A stretch of 64,000 nucleotides of DNA, from the NCBI RefSeq assembly GCF_009379765.1, contig NZ_WHTD01000012.1, positions 1 through 64,000 on the forward strand, in the 5' to 3' direction. Position 1 is the stretch's first letter. The number at the start of each line of letters is the position of its first letter. Under the pieces are notes generated by a model. The model did not search any database. It saw only the letters and a program-made list of their open reading frames with translations, and was not told the DNA's origin. The DNA is from Actinophytocola sp. GTDB lineage: Bacteria > Actinomycetota > Actinomycetes > Mycobacteriales > Pseudonocardiaceae. Shown piece by piece: positions 1-8,404 of this stretch. Made by a program: the position numbers and the translations under genes.

Positions 1-99
1 ACCACAGCCCTACTCGATGGCAGGTCCACCGGTCATCCCAACCAGGCCCTCGACACCGCAGCGACCCTCTACCTCAGCAACACCGACAATCACGGTTAG
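1..99 (+). CDS. 3' end of an unidentified gene (cut by window start)
   Basis: An open frame runs from base 1 to a TAG at 97-99 and gives about 32 residues ending in LYLSNTDNHG. The residue mix (ALDTAATLYL) looks like a helix of a TPR-like or regulator C-terminal region, but too little is present to name a family. The next gene on the same strand starts 41 bp downstream. Confidence 0.4.
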   Translation, partial: TTALLDGRSTGHPNQALDTAATLYLSNTDNHG

Positions 100-140
100 T
101 AACCACCAAACCCCTCAAGGATTTTAGAGCGGTTGCACTA

Positions 141-773
141 GTGTCCAAGCTCAGCGCCAGCTCACTCGCCGCCGCCGGTGTGCTGTTCCTCCTGTACCCG
201 GTCCTCCGGCCGTGGACCGATGAGACCACTGTGGACGGTGCGCACGAGGCGATGGCCTCCGGCGCGTGGGTCGCCGCGCACTTCTTCGCCATGGTCGGCT
301 TCATCCTCGTGCCGCCGGCGCTGCTCGGTCTGCGCGACGCGATCGGCCTAGTCCCGGCGGTCACCATGTCGGTCGGCGCCGGGCTCACCCTCCCCTACTA
401 CGGCGCGGAGGACTTCGGCCTGCACGCCGCTGCCACCACCAAGGGCACCGACCTGCTCGCGGTCGCCGACGCCACCCGCAACAACCCACTGGCCATCACG
501 ATGTTCGGCGTCGGCCTGCTGACGCTGGCCGTCGGCGCGGTCCTCGTCGCCGTCGCGGTCCGGCGGTCGCAGGTGCTGCCCCGCTACAGCGCCATCGCGT
601 TCGCCGCCGGGTTCGTGCTGTTCCTGCCGCAGTTCTTCACCCCCGCACCGGTCCGCATCGCGCACGGCGTGCTGATGCTGGTGGGCCTCGTCTGGCTGGC
701 GGTCGCGATGTGGCGGCGCACCCCGGCGGCCCCGGCGGGCGGGAACGTCCTAAGCGGCCAGAGCGCCGCGTAG
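141..773 (+). CDS. Multi-pass membrane protein of unknown function
   Basis: This 210-residue protein starts at GTG 141. The hydrophobic profile suggests four to six membrane segments: an N-terminal segment at about residues 8-24, then about 45-65, 75-95, 115-140, 148-165 and 170-190. A loop with DFGLHAAA follows the third segment. No catalytic motif is visible and I do not recognise the family. It converges on the nurA-like gene and overlaps its 3' end by about 24 bp on the opposite strand. Codon use matches the neighbourhood. Confidence 0.7.
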   Translation: MSKLSASSLAAAGVLFLLYPVLRPWTDETTVDGAHEAMASGAWVAAHFFAMVGFILVPPALLGLRDAIGLVPAVTMSVGAGLTLPYYGAEDFGLHAAATTKGTDLLAVADATRNNPLAITMFGVGLLTLAVGAVLVAVAVRRSQVLPRYSAIAFAAGFVLFLPQFFTPAPVRIAHGVLMLVGLVWLAVAMWRRTPAAPAGGNVLSGQSAA

Positions 774-1697
774 CGAGCGGTACAGCAGTGCGGCATCGCC
801 GAGGCGGTGCCGCAGCTGCCGTTCCAGGCCACCGATCGGCACCAGGTTCTGCGGCGCCCGCGGGTCCTTGTGCGGCGAGCTGGCGAGCACCGGCAGCACC
901 CGCGCGGTGACATCGGCCAGCGCGATCGCGTCGTCGTCCGGCAGGTCGGCCGAGCACTCGAGGCGCACCACCGCCGACCACGGCGCCCGGGACGCGCCGG
1001 GCAGACGCAGGTACCACGACTTGCGCTCCCACGACGTGCCCATCGTGAACACCGGACTCCGTTGCCCCGGCGCCAGATCCGCGATCACCGCCGCCTGTTC
1101 CGGCTGCAGGTAGGACTTCTGGTGCGTCTTCACGTACCCGACGGTCCGCGCCAGGTGGGTGCGCCCGCGCAGCGGACCGTCCACCACGAGCAGGTCGTCC
1201 TCCACGTTGCTGTGCTGGCGCCACGAGTTCGCCAGCTCGACCTCGAGCGCGGCGAGCCGGCCCTGCACGCCGAGCGTCAGCTTGTCGAGCCCGCCGGTGG
1301 TGCGGTGGAACCTGTAACGCGCGTGCCGGGTCTCGATGTCGCCGCCGACCTCCGCGTAGAGGCCGCGGTCCACGGCGACGTCGATGATCCGCGCGGTGCC
1401 GTCGCAGCACACCAGGCCCGCGGCGAGCGACGCGACCACCCCGGGCAGCGGCTCCGGTTCCTTGTCGTGCACCCAGATCCGCGCGTCGATCCGGCGCACG
1501 CCGTCGAGGAACAGCACCGAGCCGGGCAGCGCACCGCCCCGCGGCGCGACCGGCCGCCAGTCCGCGGCCTTCAGCTCGATGTCCAGCTCGAGCCGGGCGG
1601 TCGACTCGCGGCCGTCCAGCTCGTCCCCGCGGGCGACCCCGTAGCCGGGGTCCCACGGGTCGACCGTGTACGAGGTCGGCGAGAGCACGGTGGTCAT
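750..1697 (-). CDS. nurA: NurA-domain DNA double-strand break repair nuclease
   Basis: The 315-residue protein carries the NurA family landmarks in order. An N-terminal VLFLDG block at 61-66 holds the first metal-binding Asp (D65). A second LLVVDGPL block lies at 169-176 (D173). A GYVKTHQKSYL segment follows at about 187-197, and the C-terminal VPIGGLERQL stretch at about 286-295. In archaea NurA is a 5'-3' nuclease that acts with the HerA translocase and Mre11-Rad50 at DNA ends. Those partners are encoded just upstream on the same strand: sbcC ends 10 bp before this ATG, and herA starts the set. The family call rests on motifs and context, not a search. Confidence 0.8.
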   Translation of the reverse strand: MTTVLSPTSYTVDPWDPGYGVARGDELDGRESTARLELDIELKAADWRPVAPRGGALPGSVLFLDGVRRIDARIWVHDKEPEPLPGVVASLAAGLVCCDGTARIIDVAVDRGLYAEVGGDIETRHARYRFHRTTGGLDKLTLGVQGRLAALEVELANSWRQHSNVEDDLLVVDGPLRGRTHLARTVGYVKTHQKSYLQPEQAAVIADLAPGQRSPVFTMGTSWERKSWYLRLPGASRAPWSAVVRLECSADLPDDDAIALADVTARVLPVLASSPHKDPRAPQNLVPIGGLERQLRHRLGDAALLYRSLRGALAA

Positions 1698-1707
1698 GGC
1701 GCCACCA

Positions 1708-4140
1708 TCACACCTCGACCCGCCGCAGCCGCGACGACGCGCCGTCCCGGCTCACCGCGAACTGCACCGGCACCCGCTCGGCCAGCGCCGGCACGTGCGT
1801 GACGATGCCCACCATCCGGTCGGTCTCCTGCGCCAGCCGCTCCAGTGTGGCGGCCACGGTGTCCAGTGTGGACTCGTCCAGGGTGCCGAAGCCCTCGTCG
1901 AGGAACATCGAGTTGAGGTCGCGCTTCCCACCGGACAGCCCGGCGACCTGGTGCGAGAGCGCGAGCGCGAGGGCGAGCGAGGCCTGGAACGTCTCCCCGC
2001 CCGACAGCGTGTTGACCGGCCGCTGGGTGCCCGCGTCGTTGTGGTCGAGCACGACCAGCTCGTTGCGCTCGGCCCGGACCAGCTCGTACTGCCCGCCGGA
2101 GAGCTGCATGAGGATCTCCGACGCCTCGGTGACCAGCGAGTCCAGCGCCTCCGCGCACAGCCACGCCTCGAACCCGTTGGACTTCAACAGGTTGCCGAGC
2201 ATCCGCGCGACCTGCTCGTCCTCCCGGCACCGCTCGACCTCCTCCGCGAGTGCCGCGGACCTGGTTCGCCTATCGACGCGATCGGCCAGCTCGGCCTTGG
2301 CCCGCTCGATGTGCCCGGCCAGCACCACATCGGCCTTGGCCTTGGCCGGCAGCGGCACGTCGTGCTCGGCGAGCAGACCCGCCACCTCGGCGGCGGCCGC
2401 GGTGCCCTGGTCCTTCAGGTCCCGCTCGCGCTGCTCGAGACCGGTGACCCGGCCGGCCAGCTCCGTCTTGTGGGTGCCCGCCCAGGCGAGCAGCGCCTTC
2501 CAAGCCGCGGCGAGGTCGATGCTCTCGACCTGGGGCACCCCGAGCGAGACGAACCTGTCGCGGCTGTGCCGCAAGGCCGACCAGGCCTGCTTCTCCTCGT
2601 CGCCGAGCGCCGTGCGCTCCCGCTGCGCGCCGTCCACGGCCTTGCGGGCGGCGCGAGCGGCCGTGACCGCGCGGCGTCGCGCGGCGTCGGCGGCCTCGCG
2701 GCTCGCGAGCGCCGTGTCGACCTCGGCGGCCGGCGGCGCGTCCCGCAGCTCCGTCTCCAGCTCCGCGGCCTGCCGCTGCGCGGAGCCGACCTCGGCGCGG
2801 GCGGCGGCGGCCACCTTGCTCGCCTCGGCGTGCGCCCGGCTCGCGGCGGCGACCTTGGCCTTGGCGGTCCGCGCCGCCGCCCGCGCGGCGTCGAGGTCGG
2901 CCGGCACCTGGTGGTGCGGCAGGTCGTGGACCTGCTGGCGGCACACGGGGCACGGCTCGCCCTCGGCGAGGGTCGACGCGAGCGCGACCGCGCGGTGCGC
3001 CCGGTCCGCGGTGACCTGCGCGGTCTCGGCCGCGGTGGCCGCCTGCTCCACCGTCTCCAGCTCGACCGCGGCGGCCTGTTCCGCCGCCTCGGCCCGTTCG
3101 GCGCCTCCGCGCAGACCGTCGAGCCGTCCGGTGAGTGCCGCCGACCGGGCGTGCGCGTCGCGCCAGCGCTGCAGCACGGCGAGCTCGGGCAGGTCCGCGA
3201 GCCCCCGCTCGGCTTGGGCCTCCGCCTCCTCCGTCGCCTGCCGCTCCACGACCCGGCTCGCGATCCGCTCGTCAGCGAGCGCGAGCCGGTCGGACAGGTC
3301 GGTGACGTCGCCCGGCTGCCGCAGCGCACCCAGCTCGTGGTGCTGCTCCTCCGCCACCTTCGTCGCGGCGTTCGCCTCGGTCCACTCGACCCGCAGCGCG
3401 GCCATCCGCTCCACCGCCGCGTCCACCGTGGGTTCCACGGCAACGAGATCGGTGACGCGTCGCTCCGCCGCGGCGACTACCTCGTCGGTGATCATGCCCA
3501 GCTCACCCAGCCGCTTCTGGGCCGTCTCGAGCTTGCCGGCGGCGAGCTTGGCGCGTTCGCGGGCCCGCTGGCCGACGTCCTCGTAGACCGCGTAGGCGAG
3601 CAGCTGGATCAGCAGGTCCTGCCGGTCACCGGGCTTGGCCTGCAGGAACTCCGCGAACCGCCCCTGCGGCAGCACGACGCACTGGGTGAACTGCTCGTAG
3701 CCGATGCCGAGCAGCTCGCTGACCGCCCCGGTGACCTTGTCGCCCTCGGCCATCGGCTGCGCCACTTCGAGGATCTTGGCCATGTCCGCGTCGGCCGGAA
3801 CACCGGCGTCCACCCGGTCGAGCCGAGCCTCCTTGGTGTGGACCTTGCCGCGCGCGTCCCTGCGCAACTGCCGGACCGCGACGTACCGGCCACCCGCGGC
3901 CTCGAAGACCAGACAGACGGTGCACTCGTTGACCGATGGCGCCAGCGCGTCTCGGATGGCGTCCTTCTTGCCCCAGCGGGGAACGGTGCCGTACAACGCG
4001 AAGCACAGCGCGTCGATCACGGTGCTCTTGCCCGAGCCGGTGGGCCCGGTGAGGACGAAGAAGTCTACATCGGACAACTGGACGTCGGTGTTGTCCCGGT
4101 AGCTGCCGAACCCTTCGAACACCAGCCGCACTGGGCGCAT
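1708..4140 (-). CDS. sbcC: SbcC/Rad50-type ATPase, exonuclease SbcCD subunit C
   Basis: This 810-residue SMC-like ATPase has a Walker A GPTGSGKST at 32-40 and a Q-loop region VVLPQGRFAEFLQ at about 155-167. Coiled coils flank a zinc-hook CPVC at 397-400. The ABC signature LSGGET is at about 712-717, Walker B and D-loop FLDEGFGTLD at about 746-755, and a switch His in IVTHVPAL. It is shorter than E. coli SbcC (about 1050 residues), so the coiled-coil arms are short. With SbcD it should form the Mre11-Rad50-type complex that tethers and trims DNA ends. Its ATG overlaps the sbcD stop (ATGA), which implies translational coupling, and nurA follows after 10 bp. Confidence 0.93.
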   Translation of the reverse strand: MRPVRLVFEGFGSYRDNTDVQLSDVDFFVLTGPTGSGKSTVIDALCFALYGTVPRWGKKDAIRDALAPSVNECTVCLVFEAAGGRYVAVRQLRRDARGKVHTKEARLDRVDAGVPADADMAKILEVAQPMAEGDKVTGAVSELLGIGYEQFTQCVVLPQGRFAEFLQAKPGDRQDLLIQLLAYAVYEDVGQRARERAKLAAGKLETAQKRLGELGMITDEVVAAAERRVTDLVAVEPTVDAAVERMAALRVEWTEANAATKVAEEQHHELGALRQPGDVTDLSDRLALADERIASRVVERQATEEAEAQAERGLADLPELAVLQRWRDAHARSAALTGRLDGLRGGAERAEAAEQAAAVELETVEQAATAAETAQVTADRAHRAVALASTLAEGEPCPVCRQQVHDLPHHQVPADLDAARAAARTAKAKVAAASRAHAEASKVAAAARAEVGSAQRQAAELETELRDAPPAAEVDTALASREAADAARRRAVTAARAARKAVDGAQRERTALGDEEKQAWSALRHSRDRFVSLGVPQVESIDLAAAWKALLAWAGTHKTELAGRVTGLEQRERDLKDQGTAAAAEVAGLLAEHDVPLPAKAKADVVLAGHIERAKAELADRVDRRTRSAALAEEVERCREDEQVARMLGNLLKSNGFEAWLCAEALDSLVTEASEILMQLSGGQYELVRAERNELVVLDHNDAGTQRPVNTLSGGETFQASLALALALSHQVAGLSGGKRDLNSMFLDEGFGTLDESTLDTVAATLERLAQETDRMVGIVTHVPALAERVPVQFAVSRDGASSRLRRVEV

Positions 4141-5297
4141 CAGTGACCTCCGGTCGCGTCTTCGAGCAACTCGGTGAACATCGCGCCGAGCCGCGGATCA
4201 TCGATCTCCTTCTCCGCGAGGAAGTCCGCGAACAGGTCGTTCGGCGACCGGCCGGTCCGGGACCGCGTCACGCCGCCGGACTCGGCGCGAGCGCGGAACT
4301 TCTCGTCGATCTGCACCTCGAGTGTGTTCGGCAGCTTCTCGCGCACCACGTCCGCGAGACCCGCGCTGGCCTTCTGCGTAAGGATCACCCGCAGGAAGGC
4401 GTCCCCGGCCTCCGCACCGGCGGCGACGACCTCGTCGAGCGTGCCGCGCAGCGTGGCCAGGGTCCGGCCGCCCTTGAGCGGCACCGGCCGGATCGACGCC
4501 CGACTGTCCGGCGTCGCGTGCACGATCACCGCGACCGACTGGTTCTCCTCCTCGCCGAAGTCCAGGGCCAGCGGCGAGCCCGAGTACGCGATGGGGCAGG
4601 GACCGCCGATCTGCTGGTAGCGGTGCAGGTGCCCCAGCGCGGCGTAGTGGGTGTTGGTCGGGAACGCGTCGGGCGGTACCTCGTAACCCAGCAGCTGCAC
4701 GGCTCGCTCGCCGCCGCCCCAGCGGCCGCCGAGCAGTGTCGCGTGGGTGGTGACCAGGTTGACGGTGTCGGCGGTGAAGCCGGCGCACAGCATCGAGATG
4801 ATCGCCTTGACGCGGTTGGCGTAGTCCTGGTTGTGCTGGGACGGGTCGTGCAGCAGCACCTCGGCCGCGCGCACGGCGATCCGGTGGGACAGGAACGGCA
4901 GCGCGGCGACCACCGCACGCTCACCGGACCGGGTCTCGAGGGTGACCGTGCCGCCGGTGTCCGGGCGCTGCGGCGTGCCGACCACGTGCAGCCCCAGCTC
5001 GCCGAGCACCGGCCGGTAGACGTCCTGCACCAGCCGTGGGTTGTCGTGGTTGCCCGCGAGCACGACCACCTGGCGGCCCCCGCCTCGCAGGTCCATCAGG
5101 GTTCGCAGCACGAGCCCCTGCGCCTGGGGGTTCGGGGCCGCGGTCTCGAACAGGTCGCCCGCCACGATGACGACGTCGACGTCCTCCTGGTCGGCCACCC
5201 GCACGAGGTCGCGGAGCACCGCCTTCTGCTCGTCGATACGTGGCTGGTTCTTGAGCACCTTGCCGACGTGCCAGTCAGCCGTGTGCAGGATCTTCAT
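4140..5297 (-). CDS. sbcD: SbcD/Mre11-type metallophosphoesterase, exonuclease SbcCD subunit D
   Basis: The 385-residue protein has the Mre11 phosphoesterase motifs: DWH at 8-10, GDLFE at 47-51, GNHD at 82-85, THATL with H185, and GHLH at 222-225. These ligate the two Mn ions of the 3'-5' exonuclease and endonuclease. A capping domain and the SbcC-binding C-terminus follow. The gene lies between herA and sbcC on the same strand. A palindromic repeat (5309-5474) separates it from herA and fills essentially all of its upstream region, so the repeat may carry or disturb its promoter. Confidence 0.93.
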   Translation of the reverse strand: MKILHTADWHVGKVLKNQPRIDEQKAVLRDLVRVADQEDVDVVIVAGDLFETAAPNPQAQGLVLRTLMDLRGGGRQVVVLAGNHDNPRLVQDVYRPVLGELGLHVVGTPQRPDTGGTVTLETRSGERAVVAALPFLSHRIAVRAAEVLLHDPSQHNQDYANRVKAIISMLCAGFTADTVNLVTTHATLLGGRWGGGERAVQLLGYEVPPDAFPTNTHYAALGHLHRYQQIGGPCPIAYSGSPLALDFGEEENQSVAVIVHATPDSRASIRPVPLKGGRTLATLRGTLDEVVAAGAEAGDAFLRVILTQKASAGLADVVREKLPNTLEVQIDEKFRARAESGGVTRSRTGRSPNDLFADFLAEKEIDDPRLGAMFTELLEDATGGH

Positions 5298-5308
5298 GCG
5301 GCCCTTCT

Positions 5309-5474
5309 CTAGTGTCGCGTGACCCTGAAACCTTTACGCCGCTGCGGCCCACGCGGCCCCTGGCTGCGTTGGAGAAAAGCCGAAGTACAGCCAGTACGAG
5401 CGACTTTCCTCCGCCTTGCCAGGAACCACGTGGATCCACAGCGGACGCAAAGGAACAGGATCACACGACACTAG
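5309..5474. repeat. CTAG-bounded palindromic element, copy 1 (divergent subfamily)
   Basis: This 166 bp segment begins and ends with CTAG. Its ends are inverted repeats: CTAGTGTCGCGTGACCCTG at the left, and the complement CTAGTGTCGTGTGATCCTG at the right. The two arms match over about 60 nt with scattered mismatches, so the whole element can fold into one long hairpin. The apical stem is GTAC-agcca-GTAC. The terminal CTAG at 5471-5474 supplies the TAG stop of herA. The element sits between herA and sbcD inside what would otherwise be an operon. Related copies are at 40182, 47956 and 59553, with a degenerate one near 29960. Confidence 0.85.
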
Positions 5475-7249
5475 AACGGTGGCGGGTCGTCGTCCAGGCC
5501 GGCGAACGGGTCCGCCGGCGCGGCCGGGCCCGTGTCGACGCCGGTCCAGTGGCCCTTCTCCGCGGGGCGGGTGGCCCACGCGGGGAACGGGAACTCGATG
5601 GCGAGCGGCACCGGGATGTCCGGCTGCGACACGAACATCGTGCCGGGCTTGGCGATCGTTGCACGCTGCCGCTGCGCGGGTGGCAGGTAGCCGTACTCGG
5701 GCCGGGCGGCCTCGGCCGGGTCGAGCCGGCCGGCGACGCGGATCGAGCAGTTGGCGACGATGCGGCGCTCGACCTCGCTCGCGGTCTGCTGCGCGCCGAT
5801 GAGGATGACGCCGAGCGAGCGGCCGCGCTCGGCGACGTCGAGGAGGATCTGCTTGATGGGGCTGTCGCCGTCGCGCGGGGCGTACTTGTTGAGCTCGTCG
5901 AGGACGATGAACATCAGCGGGCGCGCGGTGCCCATCTCCTCCTTGCGCCGGAACTCCTGGCGCAGCGACACGCCGACCACGAACCGCTGGGCGCGGTCGG
6001 GCAAGTTGTGCAGGTCGATGACCGTGACCTGGGCCTCGGACGTGGTGAGCGCGCGGTTGCCGCGGTCCTTGAGGTCGGCCCGGATGATCGCCGACAGCGG
6101 GCGCACCGCCGAGCGCAGCCGGCGCAGGAAGGCGTTGACGCTGCCGGTGGAGGTGCTGCCGGCCACCCAGTCGCGGCGGGTGTCCTCGTCGAGCAGCTCG
6201 TCCTCGATGAGGCCGACGAGCTGCTCGAAGCTGCGCAGCTGCCCGCCCCGGCCGGGGTCGACGTTGGCGATCTGGACCGCGCCGTCCGCGCCGACCTTCG
6301 AGTGGTCGCGCTTGAGCCGGGCGGCGACCTGGCCGATGAGCATCGTGTACTGGCTGCGCTCGTCCTCCCCGTCGGCGAAGACGAACGGCATGAGCTCCTG
6401 CTCGCAGAACTCGGCGAGGGTCCAGTAGAAGGGGCTGACGGCCTTGTCGCGGGCGCGGACGTCCGGCGTGCCGCTCGAGTCGCCGGGCCTCGGGGGCGCG
6501 AAGACCTGGACGTTGCGGAACGAGGTCGCCGGCAGACCGAGCAGGCCGTACTTCGCCCGCGCCTCGTCGGTGAGCCGGGAGTTGGTGTAGTCGAGGAAGA
6601 GCAGGTCCTCGCCCTTGACGCTGAAGATCAGGGCTTTCGTGTTGTGCGCCTCGCCGGCCAGGACGCCCGAGTTGAAGATCGAGTGCAGCAGGAACGTGGC
6701 GAAGCTGGTCTTGGTCGCGATGCCGGACACACCGGAGATCGACACGTGCCCGCCGCGCGTGCCGTCGACGAACTCGAAGTTGAGGTAGACGGGCTGCCCG
6801 TCGCGCCCGAGGCCCACCGGCACCTTGGCGTCGGCCATCTTGTCGAAGTACAGGGCCGAGTCGCGCTCCTCGCCCACGGCCCGGCTGACGGCCTCGCCCG
6901 GCCGCGGCGGCACGTAGACCTCGGGCTCGACCCGGGTGACGGTGACCTCGGCGACCTCGGACACCTCGGCCGGCAGCGCCCCTTCCTTGATGAGGAAGAC
7001 GTCCGAGGCGAACCGGGCGCCCTCGTGCCCGGCCTCGACGTTGGTGACGACACCGGCGATCTGGACCTCGGTCCCGTCCGGCAGCTTGCGCCGGGTGACC
7101 ACGACGTCGTCGAGCTGCAGGAACTGGTCGGGAGCCACCCCGACCGAGAACTCGAGCGGCGAGGCCGCGACGGTTCCGACCACCAGCCCGACCGGCACCT
7201 GCCCACCCGGGGCAACCTCCCCGTTGGTCGCCGGACTCGGCTCGGCCAC
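5471..7249 (-). CDS. herA: HerA-like ATP-binding protein (DUF87 family)
   Basis: The 592-residue protein starts with an N-terminal HAS-barrel-like region (about 18-110; PVGLVVGTV and QIAGVVTNV). An ATPase core follows. Its P-loop region, SGVSGIATKTS at 172-182, keeps Lys-Thr/Ser but lacks the usual glycines. Walker B MFIVLDE is at about 446-452 and a sensor-like ILIGAQQ at about 482-488, with an Arg-rich segment after it. HerA is a hexameric DNA translocase that works with NurA in DNA-end resection. The GTG start was chosen because the frame begins there (VAEPSPAT). The stop TAG lies in the terminal CTAG of palindromic copy 1. Confidence 0.82.
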   Translation of the reverse strand: MAEPSPATNGEVAPGGQVPVGLVVGTVAASPLEFSVGVAPDQFLQLDDVVVTRRKLPDGTEVQIAGVVTNVEAGHEGARFASDVFLIKEGALPAEVSEVAEVTVTRVEPEVYVPPRPGEAVSRAVGEERDSALYFDKMADAKVPVGLGRDGQPVYLNFEFVDGTRGGHVSISGVSGIATKTSFATFLLHSIFNSGVLAGEAHNTKALIFSVKGEDLLFLDYTNSRLTDEARAKYGLLGLPATSFRNVQVFAPPRPGDSSGTPDVRARDKAVSPFYWTLAEFCEQELMPFVFADGEDERSQYTMLIGQVAARLKRDHSKVGADGAVQIANVDPGRGGQLRSFEQLVGLIEDELLDEDTRRDWVAGSTSTGSVNAFLRRLRSAVRPLSAIIRADLKDRGNRALTTSEAQVTVIDLHNLPDRAQRFVVGVSLRQEFRRKEEMGTARPLMFIVLDELNKYAPRDGDSPIKQILLDVAERGRSLGVILIGAQQTASEVERRIVANCSIRVAGRLDPAEAARPEYGYLPPAQRQRATIAKPGTMFVSQPDIPVPLAIEFPFPAWATRPAEKGHWTGVDTGPAAPADPFAGLDDDPPPF

Positions 7250-7504
7250 AGACGCTCCTCGGCTCGCTCGTCAGCTGAGCCCGCAGTCTATGTCCGGCCT
7301 CCGACCAGACCCGGGAACCCCGCCACCGGCACGTCGCTTACCCCGAATGCACCTTGATATCGCCGGCTACCGCGAGTAACAACAAATAGCGGCGACGGGC
7401 CGGGGAATTGCCGTGTCCCGCGTAAGCAGGGCACCTTGGCCAGGTCCCCTTGCGGGTTTACGCGACCGGCCAGCGGCTGGTCACTCGAGAGGGAGGGGCC
7501 CTCG

Positions 7505-8014
7505 ATGGACACCGCGTTGACCGGCGTGACCGACGAGGCAGTCAGCCGTCTCCTCGGCGAGGAACTTCGCCGGGCGAGAGACAGAATCGGGCTGACCAGA
7601 GCACAGCTGATAGCCAGGATGCCGGCCGACATTCATACACATACGCTCGCGAGTTACGAGAGCGGCATTCGGCAGTGCACCGTAGTCCGATTCGTCGAGA
7701 TATGTCGGGCCTTGGGCGTGGCCGCGCCGAGCGTGCTCGGCCTGGCCTTGCAACGAGCCAAGGTGGAACTGCAGACGCTGACCCTGCAGGTCGACCTGCC
7801 AGCGGTACTACGCGACGACACCGCCGAGTTCGCCCAGGTGCGCCGGTGGGCGAGCAACCGTCTCACGCAGTCGGAGGAGTCGGAAGTCGCGTTTCTCGAG
7901 CCGGCGGCAGTGGACGAGATGGCCCACATATTCGGCATTCCTCGGCCGGCGCTTGTCGACTACCTGGCCACCTTCCCTCCGCGCTCGGCGCGTCGAGACG
8001 CAGATCTCCGCTGA
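7505..8014 (+). CDS. XRE-type helix-turn-helix regulator
   Basis: This 169-residue protein has an N-terminal HTH at about residues 15-70. The fold reads ELRRARDRIGLTRAQL, then ASYESGIRQCTVVRFVEICRALG, a lambda-repressor-like arrangement with the recognition helix around HTLASYESG. The rest is helical and may mediate dimerisation. The ATG at 7505 follows a strong GGGAGGGG ribosome-binding site. It lies alone between herA (divergent) and the AfsR-like gene (convergent). Proteins of this type in actinomycetes often act in developmental or antibiotic control, but its targets cannot be read from the sequence. Confidence 0.8.
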   Translation: MDTALTGVTDEAVSRLLGEELRRARDRIGLTRAQLIARMPADIHTHTLASYESGIRQCTVVRFVEICRALGVAAPSVLGLALQRAKVELQTLTLQVDLPAVLRDDTAEFAQVRRWASNRLTQSEESEVAFLEPAAVDEMAHIFGIPRPALVDYLATFPPRSARRDADLR

Positions 8015-8404
8015 TCAGCGGAACGGAAACCAGCACCACCAGAACATCGTCATCACCGACCACCGCCCTTGGTCCGTCGAGTCGCGCCGTCGACAGCACC
8101 CGCCCGAAGGGTTGCGACCACCGCAACCTGGTTCGTAAACATGCTGGTCGTGTCCACAAGACCTCTTTCAGGGTCCAATAGGTACGTTCGGTAGCCGACA
8201 ATGGTGATGCCGTCCCAGCAACTCGCTCGCGGTGCGGCGATCTCACACCCGTCCAGGTCCGAAGTCAACGCCTACGGGACGTGTGACACTCAGTGTCACA
8301 TCTGTATACAGAGGGATACCACGTCGAAGCCACGACGGTAACCAGGCCTTACTCACTCATGCCATACCCAGACAGGCTCTTACTTCACCCAATGGGACAA
8401 CGCA
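8015..8404. other. Intergenic region between convergent regulators; no gene seen
   Basis: About 390 bp between the XRE gene and the 3' end of the AfsR-like gene. Short frames exist on both strands but none has convincing composition together with a ribosome-binding site. The notable content is the pair of palindromes at 8282-8312, annotated separately. Confidence 0.5.
8282..8312. promoter_or_regulatory. Two adjacent perfect palindromes, operator-like
   Basis: At 8282-8300 TGTGACACT-c-AGTGTCACA has perfect 9 bp arms around one base. Directly after it, TCTGTATACAGA (8301-8312) is a perfect 12 bp palindrome. The AT-richer composition and the exact symmetry look like binding sites for dimeric repressors. 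Their place between two convergent genes, far from a clear start codon, leaves the controlled gene unknown. Confidence 0.45.

Noticed and set aside
1666-4146. Long open frame on the plus strand over sbcC
   Set aside because: It is the antisense of the clear sbcC coding sequence; its composition is Arg/Gly/Leu-rich shadow, and no family motif or plausible start is present.
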